In this document: positions 8,299 to 16,670 of the stretch, one piece after another | Layout: the number at the start of each line of letters is the position of its first letter | Numbering within the stretch: position 1 is the stretch's first letter | NCBI GenBank assembly: GCA_041874725.1 | Contig: CP097466.1 | Location: forward strand, 5,022,001 to 5,086,000 | Length of the DNA stretch: 64,000 nt | From: Duganella sp. BuS-21 | Lineage (GTDB): Bacteria; Pseudomonadota; Gammaproteobacteria; Burkholderiales; Burkholderiaceae_D | Direction: 5' to 3' | Notes under the pieces: model-generated | The model's input: the letters and a program-made list of their open reading frames with translations, nothing else | The model's database searches: none | What the model was told of the DNA's origin: nothing | Made by a program: the position numbers and the translations under genes

Positions 8299-10465
8299 GG
8301 ATGCGCTTCGGATTGGCGTCGAAGGTGCGCAGGCCGGCGCCGATCAGCTCCGGCGTCAGGCCCAGCGCCCAGCCGGCGGCAATCGCGGCCAGCACCGCTT
8401 CCGGCGGCACCAGCGGCGACAGCGGCAGGCTGCAGATTTCCTCCTGGCCGACGGCCAAGACGATGCTGTCCTGCTGCCCGTCCTTGCGCTCGAACACCAC
8501 GCGCTTGCCCTGCTGGCGATGCGCCGCGATGGCGGCCAGCTGCTCGTTCACGCCGTAGAAAATCACTTCGCCGTCGCACAGGTCGGCCATGTCCACCACT
8601 TGCGGATCGGCGGCGTTGAGCACCGCCACGCCGCTCGGCAGCACCACGTCCACCTGCGTGCGCAGCACGTTGTAGAGTTTATCCAGGCTCTCGATGTGGA
8701 ACTCGCTCAGCTCCTCGAAGTCGCTGACGTCGGTCACCACGCCCACTGCGCATTTGTCGTAGGCCAGGCCTTCGCTCAGGATCATGCGCGCGCTCGATTC
8801 GAACACGCCCGCTTCCACGTTCTTGTTGAGCAGCAGCCGCTCGCCGGTTTCCCAGTCGCTGAAGCCGTCGCGCGGCAGCAGGCGGCCGTTGACGAACAGG
8901 CCGTCGGCGCAGGTCAGGCCGGTTTTCTTGCCGCTGATTTGCAACAGCCAGGCGATCAGGCGCGCGGCCATGGTGGCGCCATGCTTGCCGGTGATGCCGA
9001 CGATCGGCATGCGGCCGGTGGCCTCGCCGAACAGGTGCTCGACGATCGCTACACCGACGTTGCGCGCTTCGCCCTCGGCAGGCTTGAGGTGGGCCAGCAG
9101 GCCCGGACTGGCGTTGACTTCGATGATGGCGCCGCCCGTTTCTTCCAGTGGACGCGAAATATCGGAAGTCACCAGGTCGATGCCGGCGATGTCCAGGCCG
9201 ACCACGCGCGCCGCCAGTGCGGCCATGGCCGCCACTTGCGGGTGCACCTTGTCGGTGACGTCGATGGCGACATTGCCGTTCGGCTGGATCAGCACTTTCT
9301 GGCCTTCGGCCGGCACCGAACCATGGGTCAGGTTCTGGCGCTGCAGTTCCAGGATGATCTCTCCCGATTCATTCGGCTTGACGCGGCCGAGCGGGAATTC
9401 CTCGGTCTCGCCGCGGCGCGGATCGGTGTTGATCTGGGTGTCGCACAATTCCAGCACCGAGGATTTGCCGTCGCCGGTGACCCACAGCGATTCGCCGGCG
9501 GCGGCAGCCACCACGCGGCGGCCCACCACCAGCAGGCGGTGTTCATCGCCGACGATGAAGCGTTCGACGATCACGCTGCTGCTGTCGCCTTCTTTCGCGG
9601 CCAGCGCGTAGGCGGCGGCGACGTCGGCTTCGGTGCTCAGGTTGAGCGAGACGCCACGACCATGGTTGCCGTCGTAAGGCTTCAGCACCACCGGCAGGCC
9701 GATGTCCTGCGCCGCGTCCCAGGCTGCGGCGGCGCTCTCGACCAGCTCACCTTGCGGCACCGGCACGCCGCAGGACGACACCAGGGTTTTGGTCAGGTCT
9801 TTGTCGCTGGCGATGCCTTCGGCGATGGCGCTGGTATGTTCGGTTTCGGCGGTCCAGATGCGGCGCTGCGCGGCGCCATGGCCCAACTGCACCAGGTTGC
9901 CGTCGGTCAGGCGGATGAACGGAATCTTGCGCACGCCGGCCGCATCGACGATGTTGCCGGTGCTCGGGCCCAGGCACAGGCTCTCGACCATGTCGGTCAG
10001 CCTGGCAACGGTGGCGTCGAGGTCGTAAGGCTGGTCGTCGATCATGGCCATCAGCAGATCGCGGCCGGCGGCCAGCGCGGCGCGGCCGACTTCTTCCTGG
10101 CGCGTGCGGAAGGCCATTTTATACAGGCCGGTGTCGACGCCGATCTGGCGGGTCTTGCCGAAACCGGTCTTCATGCCGGCCAGGTTTTGCAACTCCAGCA
10201 CCACGTGTTCCAGGATGTGGCCGGCATAGGTGCCGTCGCGCAGGCGCTCCAGGAAACCGCCATGCTCGCCCACGCCGCAGCGATGCACGATCAGCCCCGG
10301 CAGGATGGTCGTCAGGCGCTCATACAAACCGGGCAACAAATTCGAGGGGAAATTCTCCAGCTCGCCAATATCCAGCCACGCCTCGATCACCGGGCGATAG
10401 GTCCAGATATTCGGGCCGCGCAAATGGGTCACGCGGAGAACTTCGATGTCTTTCTTCTTGGTCAT
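8291..10465 (-). CDS. CphA-like cyanophycin synthetase paralogue lacking the Mur-ligase C-lobe
   Basis: A 724-residue paralogue of CphA. The N domain (VTHLRGPNIWTYRPVIEAW) and ATP-grasp domain (VVLKPYDGNHGRGVSLN, IIEVNASPGLLAH) are intact. The Mur-like P-loop at about 490-498 reads GITGKHGAT instead of GTNGKTT, losing the GKT core, and the protein stops (GLRTFDANPKRIHH) exactly where the C-terminal ligase lobe begins in the neighbouring CphA. It should keep the ATP-grasp amino-acid ligase activity only. Cyanobacterial CphA2 is a known enzyme with one remaining active site. A matching role here, such as using beta-aspartyl-arginine units, is inference. It is first gene of the pair and divergent from the ABC transporter. 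Confidence 0.92.
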   Translation of the reverse strand: MTKKKDIEVLRVTHLRGPNIWTYRPVIEAWLDIGELENFPSNLLPGLYERLTTILPGLIVHRCGVGEHGGFLERLRDGTYAGHILEHVVLELQNLAGMKTGFGKTRQIGVDTGLYKMAFRTRQEEVGRAALAAGRDLLMAMIDDQPYDLDATVARLTDMVESLCLGPSTGNIVDAAGVRKIPFIRLTDGNLVQLGHGAAQRRIWTAETEHTSAIAEGIASDKDLTKTLVSSCGVPVPQGELVESAAAAWDAAQDIGLPVVLKPYDGNHGRGVSLNLSTEADVAAAYALAAKEGDSSSVIVERFIVGDEHRLLVVGRRVVAAAAGESLWVTGDGKSSVLELCDTQINTDPRRGETEEFPLGRVKPNESGEIILELQRQNLTHGSVPAEGQKVLIQPNGNVAIDVTDKVHPQVAAMAALAARVVGLDIAGIDLVTSDISRPLEETGGAIIEVNASPGLLAHLKPAEGEARNVGVAIVEHLFGEATGRMPIVGITGKHGATMAARLIAWLLQISGKKTGLTCADGLFVNGRLLPRDGFSDWETGERLLLNKNVEAGVFESSARMILSEGLAYDKCAVGVVTDVSDFEELSEFHIESLDKLYNVLRTQVDVVLPSGVAVLNAADPQVVDMADLCDGEVIFYGVNEQLAAIAAHRQQGKRVVFERKDGQQDSIVLAVGQEEICSLPLSPLVPPEAVLAAIAAGWALGLTPELIGAGLRTFDANPKRIHH

Positions 10466-10691
10466 GTGTTGATTCTTGTAACTTTGTTATCTGCCATTGC
10501 GAGCCCGCGCCGTATTGTAAACCCAGTATCCCTGCCCTGCTGCTGTGCGGTATACTTGCCATCGAGTTGCCGCCTAGCTTGTCCCCGCCGCAAATCTCCG
10601 GTTTTGTTGTTCTCTGTCAAATGTTAATCACTGACAGAATACCGTAAATAAGCCGTTATAACAGCCCTTTTCCCCCGGAGTACGCCACACG
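10466..10691. promoter_or_regulatory. Divergent intergenic region with CTGTCA-N12-TGACAG inverted repeat
   Basis: 226 bases separate the cphA-like gene from the ABC transporter and must hold both promoters. CTGTCA (10614-10619) and TGACAG (10632-10637) form a perfect 6-base inverted repeat, a candidate operator. A TATAAC lies at about 10658-10663 on the plus strand, but its only good -35 partner (CTGACA) is 20 bases away, so I do not assign a promoter. Confidence 0.35.
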
Positions 10692-12959
10692 ATGACAACC
10701 CAACAACTTTCCACCGTATCCAGCCTGAGCGAGCTTCCCGAACGCTGGCGTTCCGAGATACAGGCACAACTTTCCCAAGGGGAAAACGTTGTAAGTGCCT
10801 TGGAGGTTGACCTGGATCAGCAACTTCGTTTCGCAAAAGGTGTAATCGCCGTCACCGAGGGCCGGATTCTGGCGCGCGCGCCGGGCGCGGCCCAGTGGGA
10901 AGCCTGGCCGTTCACCCCCGATCTGACGCTGAAACATCACGATCACGCCGGCGTCGGCCACCTGGAACTGGTCAACGCGGCCGGCCGCCTGGGCGCCTGG
11001 CGCTTCACGCTGGGCCAGAACCTGGCGGCGATCCGCCTGGTCGAACAATTCGACGCCCACCTCGATAGCCACGCCAGCGGCGAGCCGGTGGTGATGGACG
11101 ACAAAAGCATCTGCCCGAGCTGCAAGGCGCCGATGGAGCCGGACCAGGAAGAATGCCCGGTCTGCACCAAGGTGGTCTACACGCCGCCGTCGACCTGGAC
11201 CCTGTTTCGGCTGTGGCGCTTCGCCAAACCGTACAAATGGCAGCTAGCGCTGGGTTTCACGCTGATGCTGCTGTCGACCGGCGCCCACATGATTCCGCCC
11301 TATCTGACCATCCCGCTGATGGACAATGTGCTGATTCCTTACCAGAGCGGCAAGCCAGTCGATCCCTCGCTGGTGGCGTTGTACATGTCCGGCCTGGTCG
11401 GCGCGGCGGTGATGGCTTGGATTTTCGGCTGGGCCAAGACCTATGTGCTGGCCTTGGCGTCGGAACGCATCGGCGCCGACCTGCGCACCTCCACCTACGA
11501 ACACCTGCTGCAACTGTCGCTCGAATACTTCAGCGGCAAGCGCACCGGCGACCTGATGTCGCGCATCGGCTCCGAGAGCGACCGCATTTGCGTATTCCTG
11601 TCGCTGCACCTGCTGGACTTTTTGTCCGACTGCCTGATGATCGTCATGACCGGCATCATCCTGTTCAACCTCGATCCGTGGCTGGCCGTCTGCACGCTGG
11701 CGCCGCTGCCCTTCATCGCCTGGATGATCCACCTGGTACGCGACCGCCTGCGCACCGGCTTCGAAAAGATCGACCGCGTGTGGGGCGAAGTGACCAACGT
11801 GCTGGCCGATACCATACCCGGCATCCGCGTAGTGAAAGCCTTCGCGCAGGAAGCGCGCGAAGCGAACCGCTTCCGCACCGCCAACAAGCACAATCTGGCC
11901 GTCAACGACAAGCTCAATAAAGTATGGTCGCTGTTCTCGCCGACCGTGTCCTTCCTGACGGAGCTGGGCCTGCTGGTGATCTGGGTGTTCGGCATCTACC
12001 AGGTCTCCAAGGGCAATATCACGGTCGGCGTGCTGACCTCCTTCATCGCCTACGCCAGCCGCTTCTACGGCCGCCTGGATTCGATGAGCCGCATCGTCTC
12101 GGTGACGCAGAAATCGGCGTCGGCGGCCAAGCGCATCTTCGACATTCTCGACCATGTATCGTCGGTGCCGGAACCCATCAATCCGGTCAAGCTGGAGCGG
12201 ATCGAAGGCAATATCAGCCTGCGTGAAGTCGGCTTCCGCTACGGCAACCGCGCGGTCAATCGCGGCATCAACCTGGACATCAAGGCCGGCCAGATGGTGG
12301 GCTTGGTGGGCCACTCGGGCTCCGGCAAATCGACGCTGGTCAACCTGATCTGCCGCTTCTACGACGTCGCCGAAGGCGCGATTTTGCTGGATGGCGTCGA
12401 CATCCGCTCGTTCGCGGTATCGGACTACCGCCGCAACATCGGCCTGGTGCTGCAGGAACCGTTCCTGTTCTTCGGCACCATCGCCGAGAATCTGGCCTAC
12501 GGCAAGCCGGACGCCACGCGCCAGGAAATCATCGCCGCCGCGCGCGCCGCGCATGCCCACGAATTCATCCTGCGCCTGCCGCAGGGTTACGACTCGATGG
12601 TCGGTGAACGCGGCCAGGGCCTGTCGGGCGGCGAGCGTCAGCGCATCTCGATCGCGCGCGCGCTGCTGATCGATCCGAAGATCCTGATCCTGGACGAAGC
12701 CACCGCCTCGGTGGACTCGGAGACGGAAAAGGAAATCCAGCGCGCGCTGGACAATCTGGTGCAAGGCCGCACCACCATCGCCATCGCCCACCGCCTGTCG
12801 ACGCTGCAGAAGGCCGACCGCCTGGTGGTGCTCGATCGCGGCGTGGTGGTGGAAGACGGCCCGCACGACGAACTGATGGCGCTAGAAGGCGCTTACTACC
12901 GCCTGTATCAAGCGCAGGCGCGCAATGTCGACGTTGATCTGGACGACAGCAAGGAATAA
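10692..12959 (+). CDS. Cyanophycin-locus ABC exporter-type transporter with N-terminal PH-like domain and zinc ribbon
   Basis: A 755-residue half-transporter (membrane plus ATPase). Residues 1-125 form a soluble beta-rich domain unlike standard exporters. A zinc-ribbon follows with C141, C144, C155 and C158 (CPSC...CPVC). Six-TM exporter domain from about 170 to 480, then the ATPase with Walker A GHSGSGKST (540-548), signature LSGGERQ (644-650) and Walker B ILILDEA (664-670). Proteins of this layout travel with cphA in Burkholderiales and are named after cyanophycin metabolism, but their substrate is not known. The DUF1854 gene starts 4 bases after its stop, so the two are co-translated. Confidence 0.92.
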   Translation: MTTQQLSTVSSLSELPERWRSEIQAQLSQGENVVSALEVDLDQQLRFAKGVIAVTEGRILARAPGAAQWEAWPFTPDLTLKHHDHAGVGHLELVNAAGRLGAWRFTLGQNLAAIRLVEQFDAHLDSHASGEPVVMDDKSICPSCKAPMEPDQEECPVCTKVVYTPPSTWTLFRLWRFAKPYKWQLALGFTLMLLSTGAHMIPPYLTIPLMDNVLIPYQSGKPVDPSLVALYMSGLVGAAVMAWIFGWAKTYVLALASERIGADLRTSTYEHLLQLSLEYFSGKRTGDLMSRIGSESDRICVFLSLHLLDFLSDCLMIVMTGIILFNLDPWLAVCTLAPLPFIAWMIHLVRDRLRTGFEKIDRVWGEVTNVLADTIPGIRVVKAFAQEAREANRFRTANKHNLAVNDKLNKVWSLFSPTVSFLTELGLLVIWVFGIYQVSKGNITVGVLTSFIAYASRFYGRLDSMSRIVSVTQKSASAAKRIFDILDHVSSVPEPINPVKLERIEGNISLREVGFRYGNRAVNRGINLDIKAGQMVGLVGHSGSGKSTLVNLICRFYDVAEGAILLDGVDIRSFAVSDYRRNIGLVLQEPFLFFGTIAENLAYGKPDATRQEIIAAARAAHAHEFILRLPQGYDSMVGERGQGLSGGERQRISIARALLIDPKILILDEATASVDSETEKEIQRALDNLVQGRTTIAIAHRLSTLQKADRLVVLDRGVVVEDGPHDELMALEGAYYRLYQAQARNVDVDLDDSKE

Positions 12960-12963
12960 GACT

Positions 12964-13434
12964 ATGACGACGACTACCTTTGAACTGATCCGCAATCCCT
13001 TCGGCCGCCTGGTGCTGACCACCAACGACGGCGTGGTGCACGAAGGCGTCTCGCCGGTGCGCGCCTTCCCGGTGCAGGCGCCCGACGACGGCCTGTCGCT
13101 GCTCAACGGCGACGGCAAGGAAGTGGCATGGATCGAGCGCCTGGGCGACCTGCCGCCGGCCATCGCCGCGCTGGTGGAAGCGGAATTGAGCGGGCGTGAA
13201 TTCATGCCCGAAATTGCGCGCATCAACAGCGTCACCAGCTACGCCACGCCGTGCACCTGGTCGGTGGCGACCGATCGCGGCGACACCGAGTTCGTGCTGC
13301 GCGGCGAAGAAGACATCCGCCGCCTGACGGTGGACACGCTGCTGATCTCCGACATCCACGGCATCCACTACCTGATCCGTGACCTGCGCGAACTGGACAA
13401 GCACAGCAAGAAAATCATCGACCGCTTCCTGTAA
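12964..13434 (+). CDS. Cyanophycin-locus DUF1854 family protein
   Basis: A 156-residue soluble protein with no signal or TM segment. It carries the DUF1854 pattern, with an N-terminal FELIRNPFGRLVL strand pair, the VRAFPVQAPDDGLSLLNGDG block and a C-terminal HYLIRDLRELDKHSKKIIDRFL helix. I chose the ATG at 12964, 4 bases after the ABC transporter stop; an upstream start at 12925 would overlap the transporter. DUF1854 proteins accompany this transporter in cyanophycin loci. A role as its partner or regulator is inference; no catalytic residues are evident. Confidence 0.88.
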   Translation: MTTTTFELIRNPFGRLVLTTNDGVVHEGVSPVRAFPVQAPDDGLSLLNGDGKEVAWIERLGDLPPAIAALVEAELSGREFMPEIARINSVTSYATPCTWSVATDRGDTEFVLRGEEDIRRLTVDTLLISDIHGIHYLIRDLRELDKHSKKIIDRFL

Positions 13435-13439
13435 GGGGA

Positions 13440-13523
13440 TGGGGTTGAAGTTGCGTGCCGCCGTAAAAGCGCGCGGCACCAACCCAACCCGCACACCGCT
13501 GCGGCTCAGGGTCGTTCGGGGTA
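13440..13523 (+). repeat. Dispersed intergenic repeat, copy 2 (short)
   Basis: Matches the head of the 29-245 and 24600-24735 copies (TTGCGTGCCGCCGTAAAAGC, GCGCGGCACCA, CCAACCCGCACACCGCTGCG, CAGGGTC) in the same orientation. The tail is missing. It fills most of the 119-base gap between the DUF1854 gene and the oxygenase stop; a GTAAAAGC remnant at about 13521 suggests local rearrangement. Confidence 0.7.
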
Positions 13524-13553
13524 AAAGCTGACAGCGAACCTGACTGAGGCAAA

Positions 13554-14195
13554 CTACATCGCTAGAGACGCACCCCGAGGCCGGCGGCGGAACCAGCCAG
13601 CCAACGATAGCCGCTCATGCGTGGCCGGCAGCACCTCGTGCGGCATGTCGGCCGACAGGAACACCACCAGCCGTCCGCCGAGCGGACTGACATCGCTGGT
13701 GGGCGCGTGCAGTGGATGCAGGCGCAACGCACCGCCCTGCGCCACCGGCCAATCCGGATTCAGGTAAATCACCACCGACACGGTGCGCAGGTCGTCGTCG
13801 CGAAAGCGGTCCAGGTGCTTCTGATACGAGGCGCCGGGCGCGTAGTGGGCGAAGTGGCTCTCGTAGCTGTCCAGACCAAGAAAAAACGCCTGGTTCAGCG
13901 CCAGCCGCACATGCTCCATCAGCAGCAGATAGCTGTCGCAGGCCGCCGAGCGGCCGGGCCGCAGCCACAGGATGCTGTCGCCACGGATTGCCGTGCGCAC
14001 CGCGCGCGCCGCGCCGCGCCCCACTGCGGCGGGCAGCAGCGCACCGCCGGCCGCTTCGCTACGGCATTCGGCGGCCAGCGCCAGCGTCAATTCATCGGAT
14101 AAAAAAAGATTCTGCTGAGACCAGCCATGCAGCGCCAGTCGATTCAACGTCAGCGGGCTCAAGCAAGGGCCGGCGACGGGGAGTTCATTGGGCAT
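13554..14195 (-). CDS. 2-oxoglutarate/Fe(II)-dependent oxygenase (prolyl 4-hydroxylase/SM-20-like)
   Basis: A 213-residue protein with a double-stranded beta-helix oxygenase domain. The iron triad is visible: H127 and D129 in QKHLDRF, and H186 in MPHEVLP. The 2-oxoglutarate-binding Arg is R195, followed by SLAGWFRRR. It should hydroxylate a substrate, possibly a protein side chain, while decarboxylating 2-oxoglutarate. I chose the ATG at 14195, which has GGAG 6 bases upstream; a start 14 codons earlier has none. It is 69 bases downstream of the membrane protein gene on the same strand. Substrate unknown. Confidence 0.85.
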   Translation of the reverse strand: MPNELPVAGPCLSPLTLNRLALHGWSQQNLFLSDELTLALAAECRSEAAGGALLPAAVGRGAARAVRTAIRGDSILWLRPGRSAACDSYLLLMEHVRLALNQAFFLGLDSYESHFAHYAPGASYQKHLDRFRDDDLRTVSVVIYLNPDWPVAQGGALRLHPLHAPTSDVSPLGGRLVVFLSADMPHEVLPATHERLSLAGWFRRRPRGASLAM

Positions 14196-14264
14196 AGGAC
14201 TCCAGGTGAGCGGGCATGGTAACACCATCCCGCACAACCTGGATAAGCGGCGCTGGCCGGCAGG

Positions 14265-15287
14265 CTAAAGCCGGGCGCGCAAAGCGTCAATAAAGGCATC
14301 CGGCTTGTCCAGGCTGAGGTAGAGCGCCGATACCGGGCGCTCGCCGCCGAAGTTCGTCGCCAGGCGGCCGCCTGCGCGCAGGCGGATTTCCACATTCAGA
14401 CTGCCGAACTGGCGGAAGCGCAGGATGCCGCGTTGGCGGCTGATGTCATTGCCGCAGCGGGTCACCGATTCGATCATGCTGTAGTCGACCGTGCGGTCGG
14501 CGGCGAACACGCCGTTCCGCACCAGCAGCGCGTTGCGGTCCAGCGAAATCGGGCGCCACTGGCTGGCGCGGTATTCGGCCACCAGATACAGCATCGACCA
14601 CAAGGTCAGCACATCGAGCGTCCACGCCACCCAAGGCTGCACCGACATCAGGTGCACCATCAGGTGCGAGAGCGGCATCTCGAACAATACGACCATGATG
14701 AAGGCGAACTGGTTGGAGACATTGCCGTTGTTCTTGTCATAGGTGAAGTGCTGCTCGCCGCGAAAACGCAATTGCTCGCCCTTGCGCATGAACAGACCGT
14801 AGTACCAGATCCGCATTTCAAACAAGGCGAACCGCGCAAAGCCTTTGCTGCCCAAGCGGCTGCGCACCGCCCCTTCCAGGGCCTCGTCGGCGTTCCCACT
14901 CAGGCGCAACAGCGCTCTCACGCGGCGCGCCACCAGCACCAGCAAATACAGCTCCAGCGCCGCTTCAACCATGACCAGCAGCAGCCAGTAACCTTCGATC
15001 TCGCGCCACAGCTGCTTGCTCTCGTCCGGAATCAACAGGCGGCCAAGCAGCACGCCAGCGGCGCCGATTCCCGCCCACGCTGGAACAAACTGCTTGAGCG
15101 ATGGCCGGAACATGAAGTAATACAGCAGAGGGAAGGAAATCAGCGCGTCGGCCAGCAGTGGCCATTCAGCCATGTTGCGGCCATAGTCGTTGGCGACAAA
15201 GGGCACGCGGAAAAAGAAGTAATGCGCGGTTAGCGTCACCGCCACGATCAATGTAAACCACTGTTTCCTGCTTATAGCGCCAACCAT
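14265..15287 (-). CDS. Multi-pass membrane protein of unknown function
   Basis: A 340-residue protein I do not recognise. Hydrophobic segments occur near residues 8-26, 38-58, 65-82, 98-118 and a pair at about 195-230. The C-terminal 100 residues are soluble and strand-rich (SMIESVTRCGNDISRQRG), perhaps a PH-like domain. The start at 15287 has GGGAG 5 bases upstream; the ATG at 15299 abuts a terminator and has no ribosome site. It faces the same way as the oxygenase gene, and the terminator just upstream separates it from the sugar transporter. Confidence 0.7.
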   Translation of the reverse strand: MVGAISRKQWFTLIVAVTLTAHYFFFRVPFVANDYGRNMAEWPLLADALISFPLLYYFMFRPSLKQFVPAWAGIGAAGVLLGRLLIPDESKQLWREIEGYWLLLVMVEAALELYLLVLVARRVRALLRLSGNADEALEGAVRSRLGSKGFARFALFEMRIWYYGLFMRKGEQLRFRGEQHFTYDKNNGNVSNQFAFIMVVLFEMPLSHLMVHLMSVQPWVAWTLDVLTLWSMLYLVAEYRASQWRPISLDRNALLVRNGVFAADRTVDYSMIESVTRCGNDISRQRGILRFRQFGSLNVEIRLRAGGRLATNFGGERPVSALYLSLDKPDAFIDALRARL

Positions 15288-15300
15288 ACACACTCCCATA

Positions 15301-15327
15301 AAAAAAGCTCCCCGAAGGGAGCTTTTG
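15301..15327 (-). terminator. Intrinsic terminator after the sugar MFS gene
   Basis: AAAAGCTCCC (15304-15313) and GGGAGCTTTT (15318-15327) form a 10-bp stem with a 4-base loop. On the minus strand it is followed by a run of T residues (A-run at 15301-15307 on the plus strand). It ends the GH5-GH1-GH3-MFS transcript. Confidence 0.9.
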
Positions 15328-15345
15328 AGCGAAGAAGGATTCCCC

Positions 15346-16632
15346 TTATTTTTCGCTGTACATATTAGCGTATTTCAGGCCGAAGTACAGGATGAACAGA
15401 TAGCACGCGGCCGGCACCAGGAAGGACAGCTGCAGGCTGATGGTGTCCGCCAGATAGCCTTGCGCGAACGGCACCAGCGCGCCGCCGACGATGGCCATGC
15501 ACAGCAAGCCAGAACCCTGGCCGGTCAACGGACCCAGTTTGTTCAGCGCCATCGAGAAGATGGTCGGGAACATGATGGAGTTGAACAGGCCAACCGCCAG
15601 CAGCGCCCACATCGCCAGGTGCCCGCCGCTGAAGATCGCCAGCAGCACCAGCGCGATCACCGCCGCCGCATTGAAGGCCAGCGCCTTGCCCGGGCTGACC
15701 TTGCGCATCACGACAAAGCCGATGAAGCGGCCGATCATCGCGCCGCCCCAGTAGAAGCTGACGTAGTGCGCCGCATCGGCCGCCGTCATGCTGACCACGT
15801 TCGGGTCGCCCAGGAAGTTGATCAGGAAGCTGCCGATGCTGACTTCACCGCCAACGTACAGGAAGATCGCCACCACGCCCAGCGCCAGGTGACGGTGCTT
15901 CAGCACTTCCGAGTAGCCGCCTTGGGCGGTGATCGCTTCGGCATCGACGATCTTCGGCAAACGCGCCATCGCAAACAGGATCGCCAGCACCAGCAAGGCG
16001 CCGGCCAGCACCAGGTACGGGCCCTGAACGCTCGCCGCTTCCTTGGCGTGGTACGCGGCCTGCTCCGCCGCCGGCAGCAGCGCCAGTTCGGACGAGCTCA
16101 GAACCACGCCGCCCAGAATCAGCATGCCGCCCAACGCCGGCGCCACCGTGGTGCCCAGCGAGTTGAAGGCCTGGGTCAAGGTCAGGCGGCTGGAAGCCGT
16201 CTGCGGATCGCCCAGCACCGTCACGTAAGGATTGGCCGCCACCTGCAGGATGGTGATGCCGCCCGCCAGCACGAAGAAGGAGATCAGGAACAGCGTGTAG
16301 CCGCTGGTTGCCGCCGGATAGAACAAGGCGCAACCGGCAGCCGCGATGGTCAGGCCGACCACCGCGCCGTTCTGGTAGCCGATCTTCTTGATCAGCATAC
16401 CGGCCGGCAGCGAGACGATGAAGTAGGCGCCGAAGAAGCAGAACTGCACCAGCATCGCCTGCACATAGGTCAGCGTGTAGACCGCCTTCAGGTGGGGAAT
16501 CAGCACGTCGTTCAAGGACGTCAGCAGACCCCACATGAAGAACAGGATGGTGACGATGACCAGCGGTCCGGTATTCCCGCCCGCGTGCGACTGCCCGGAT
16601 GCCACCGGCGCAGTGTGCGAATAGTGTTCCAT
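15346..16632 (-). CDS. Sugar MFS transporter, FucP/glucose-galactose type
   Basis: A 428-residue permease with about 12 membrane segments. The start of the membrane part ([28 protein letters not shown]) and the [28 protein letters not shown] block are hallmarks of the FHS (fucose/glucose/galactose:H+ symporter) family. It should import a monosaccharide across the inner membrane. It is the last gene of the glycosidase run, 38 bases after GH3, and is followed by a strong terminator. Glucose released by the three upstream beta-glucosidases is the likely substrate; that is inferred from context. Confidence 0.9.
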   Translation of the reverse strand: MEHYSHTAPVASGQSHAGGNTGPLVIVTILFFMWGLLTSLNDVLIPHLKAVYTLTYVQAMLVQFCFFGAYFIVSLPAGMLIKKIGYQNGAVVGLTIAAAGCALFYPAATSGYTLFLISFFVLAGGITILQVAANPYVTVLGDPQTASSRLTLTQAFNSLGTTVAPALGGMLILGGVVLSSSELALLPAAEQAAYHAKEAASVQGPYLVLAGALLVLAILFAMARLPKIVDAEAITAQGGYSEVLKHRHLALGVVAIFLYVGGEVSIGSFLINFLGDPNVVSMTAADAAHYVSFYWGGAMIGRFIGFVVMRKVSPGKALAFNAAAVIALVLLAIFSGGHLAMWALLAVGLFNSIMFPTIFSMALNKLGPLTGQGSGLLCMAIVGGALVPFAQGYLADTISLQLSFLVPAACYLFILYFGLKYANMYSEK

Positions 16633-16670
16633 ACTTTTACTTTCTCCTCGTTTTATCGCGATTTATATAA

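Noticed and set aside
5683..10627. Long plus-strand frames opposite both cphA genes
   Set aside because: Codon-position artefacts of high-GC genes; the minus-strand products have complete family motifs.
10656..10664. Plus-strand TATAAC as the -10 of the ABC transporter promoter
   Set aside because: The only fair -35 (CTGACA) is 20 bases away, too far for a confident call.
15301..15327. Start of the membrane protein at 15299
   Set aside because: That ATG abuts the terminator T-run and has no ribosome site; the ATG at 15287 has GGGAG at good spacing.
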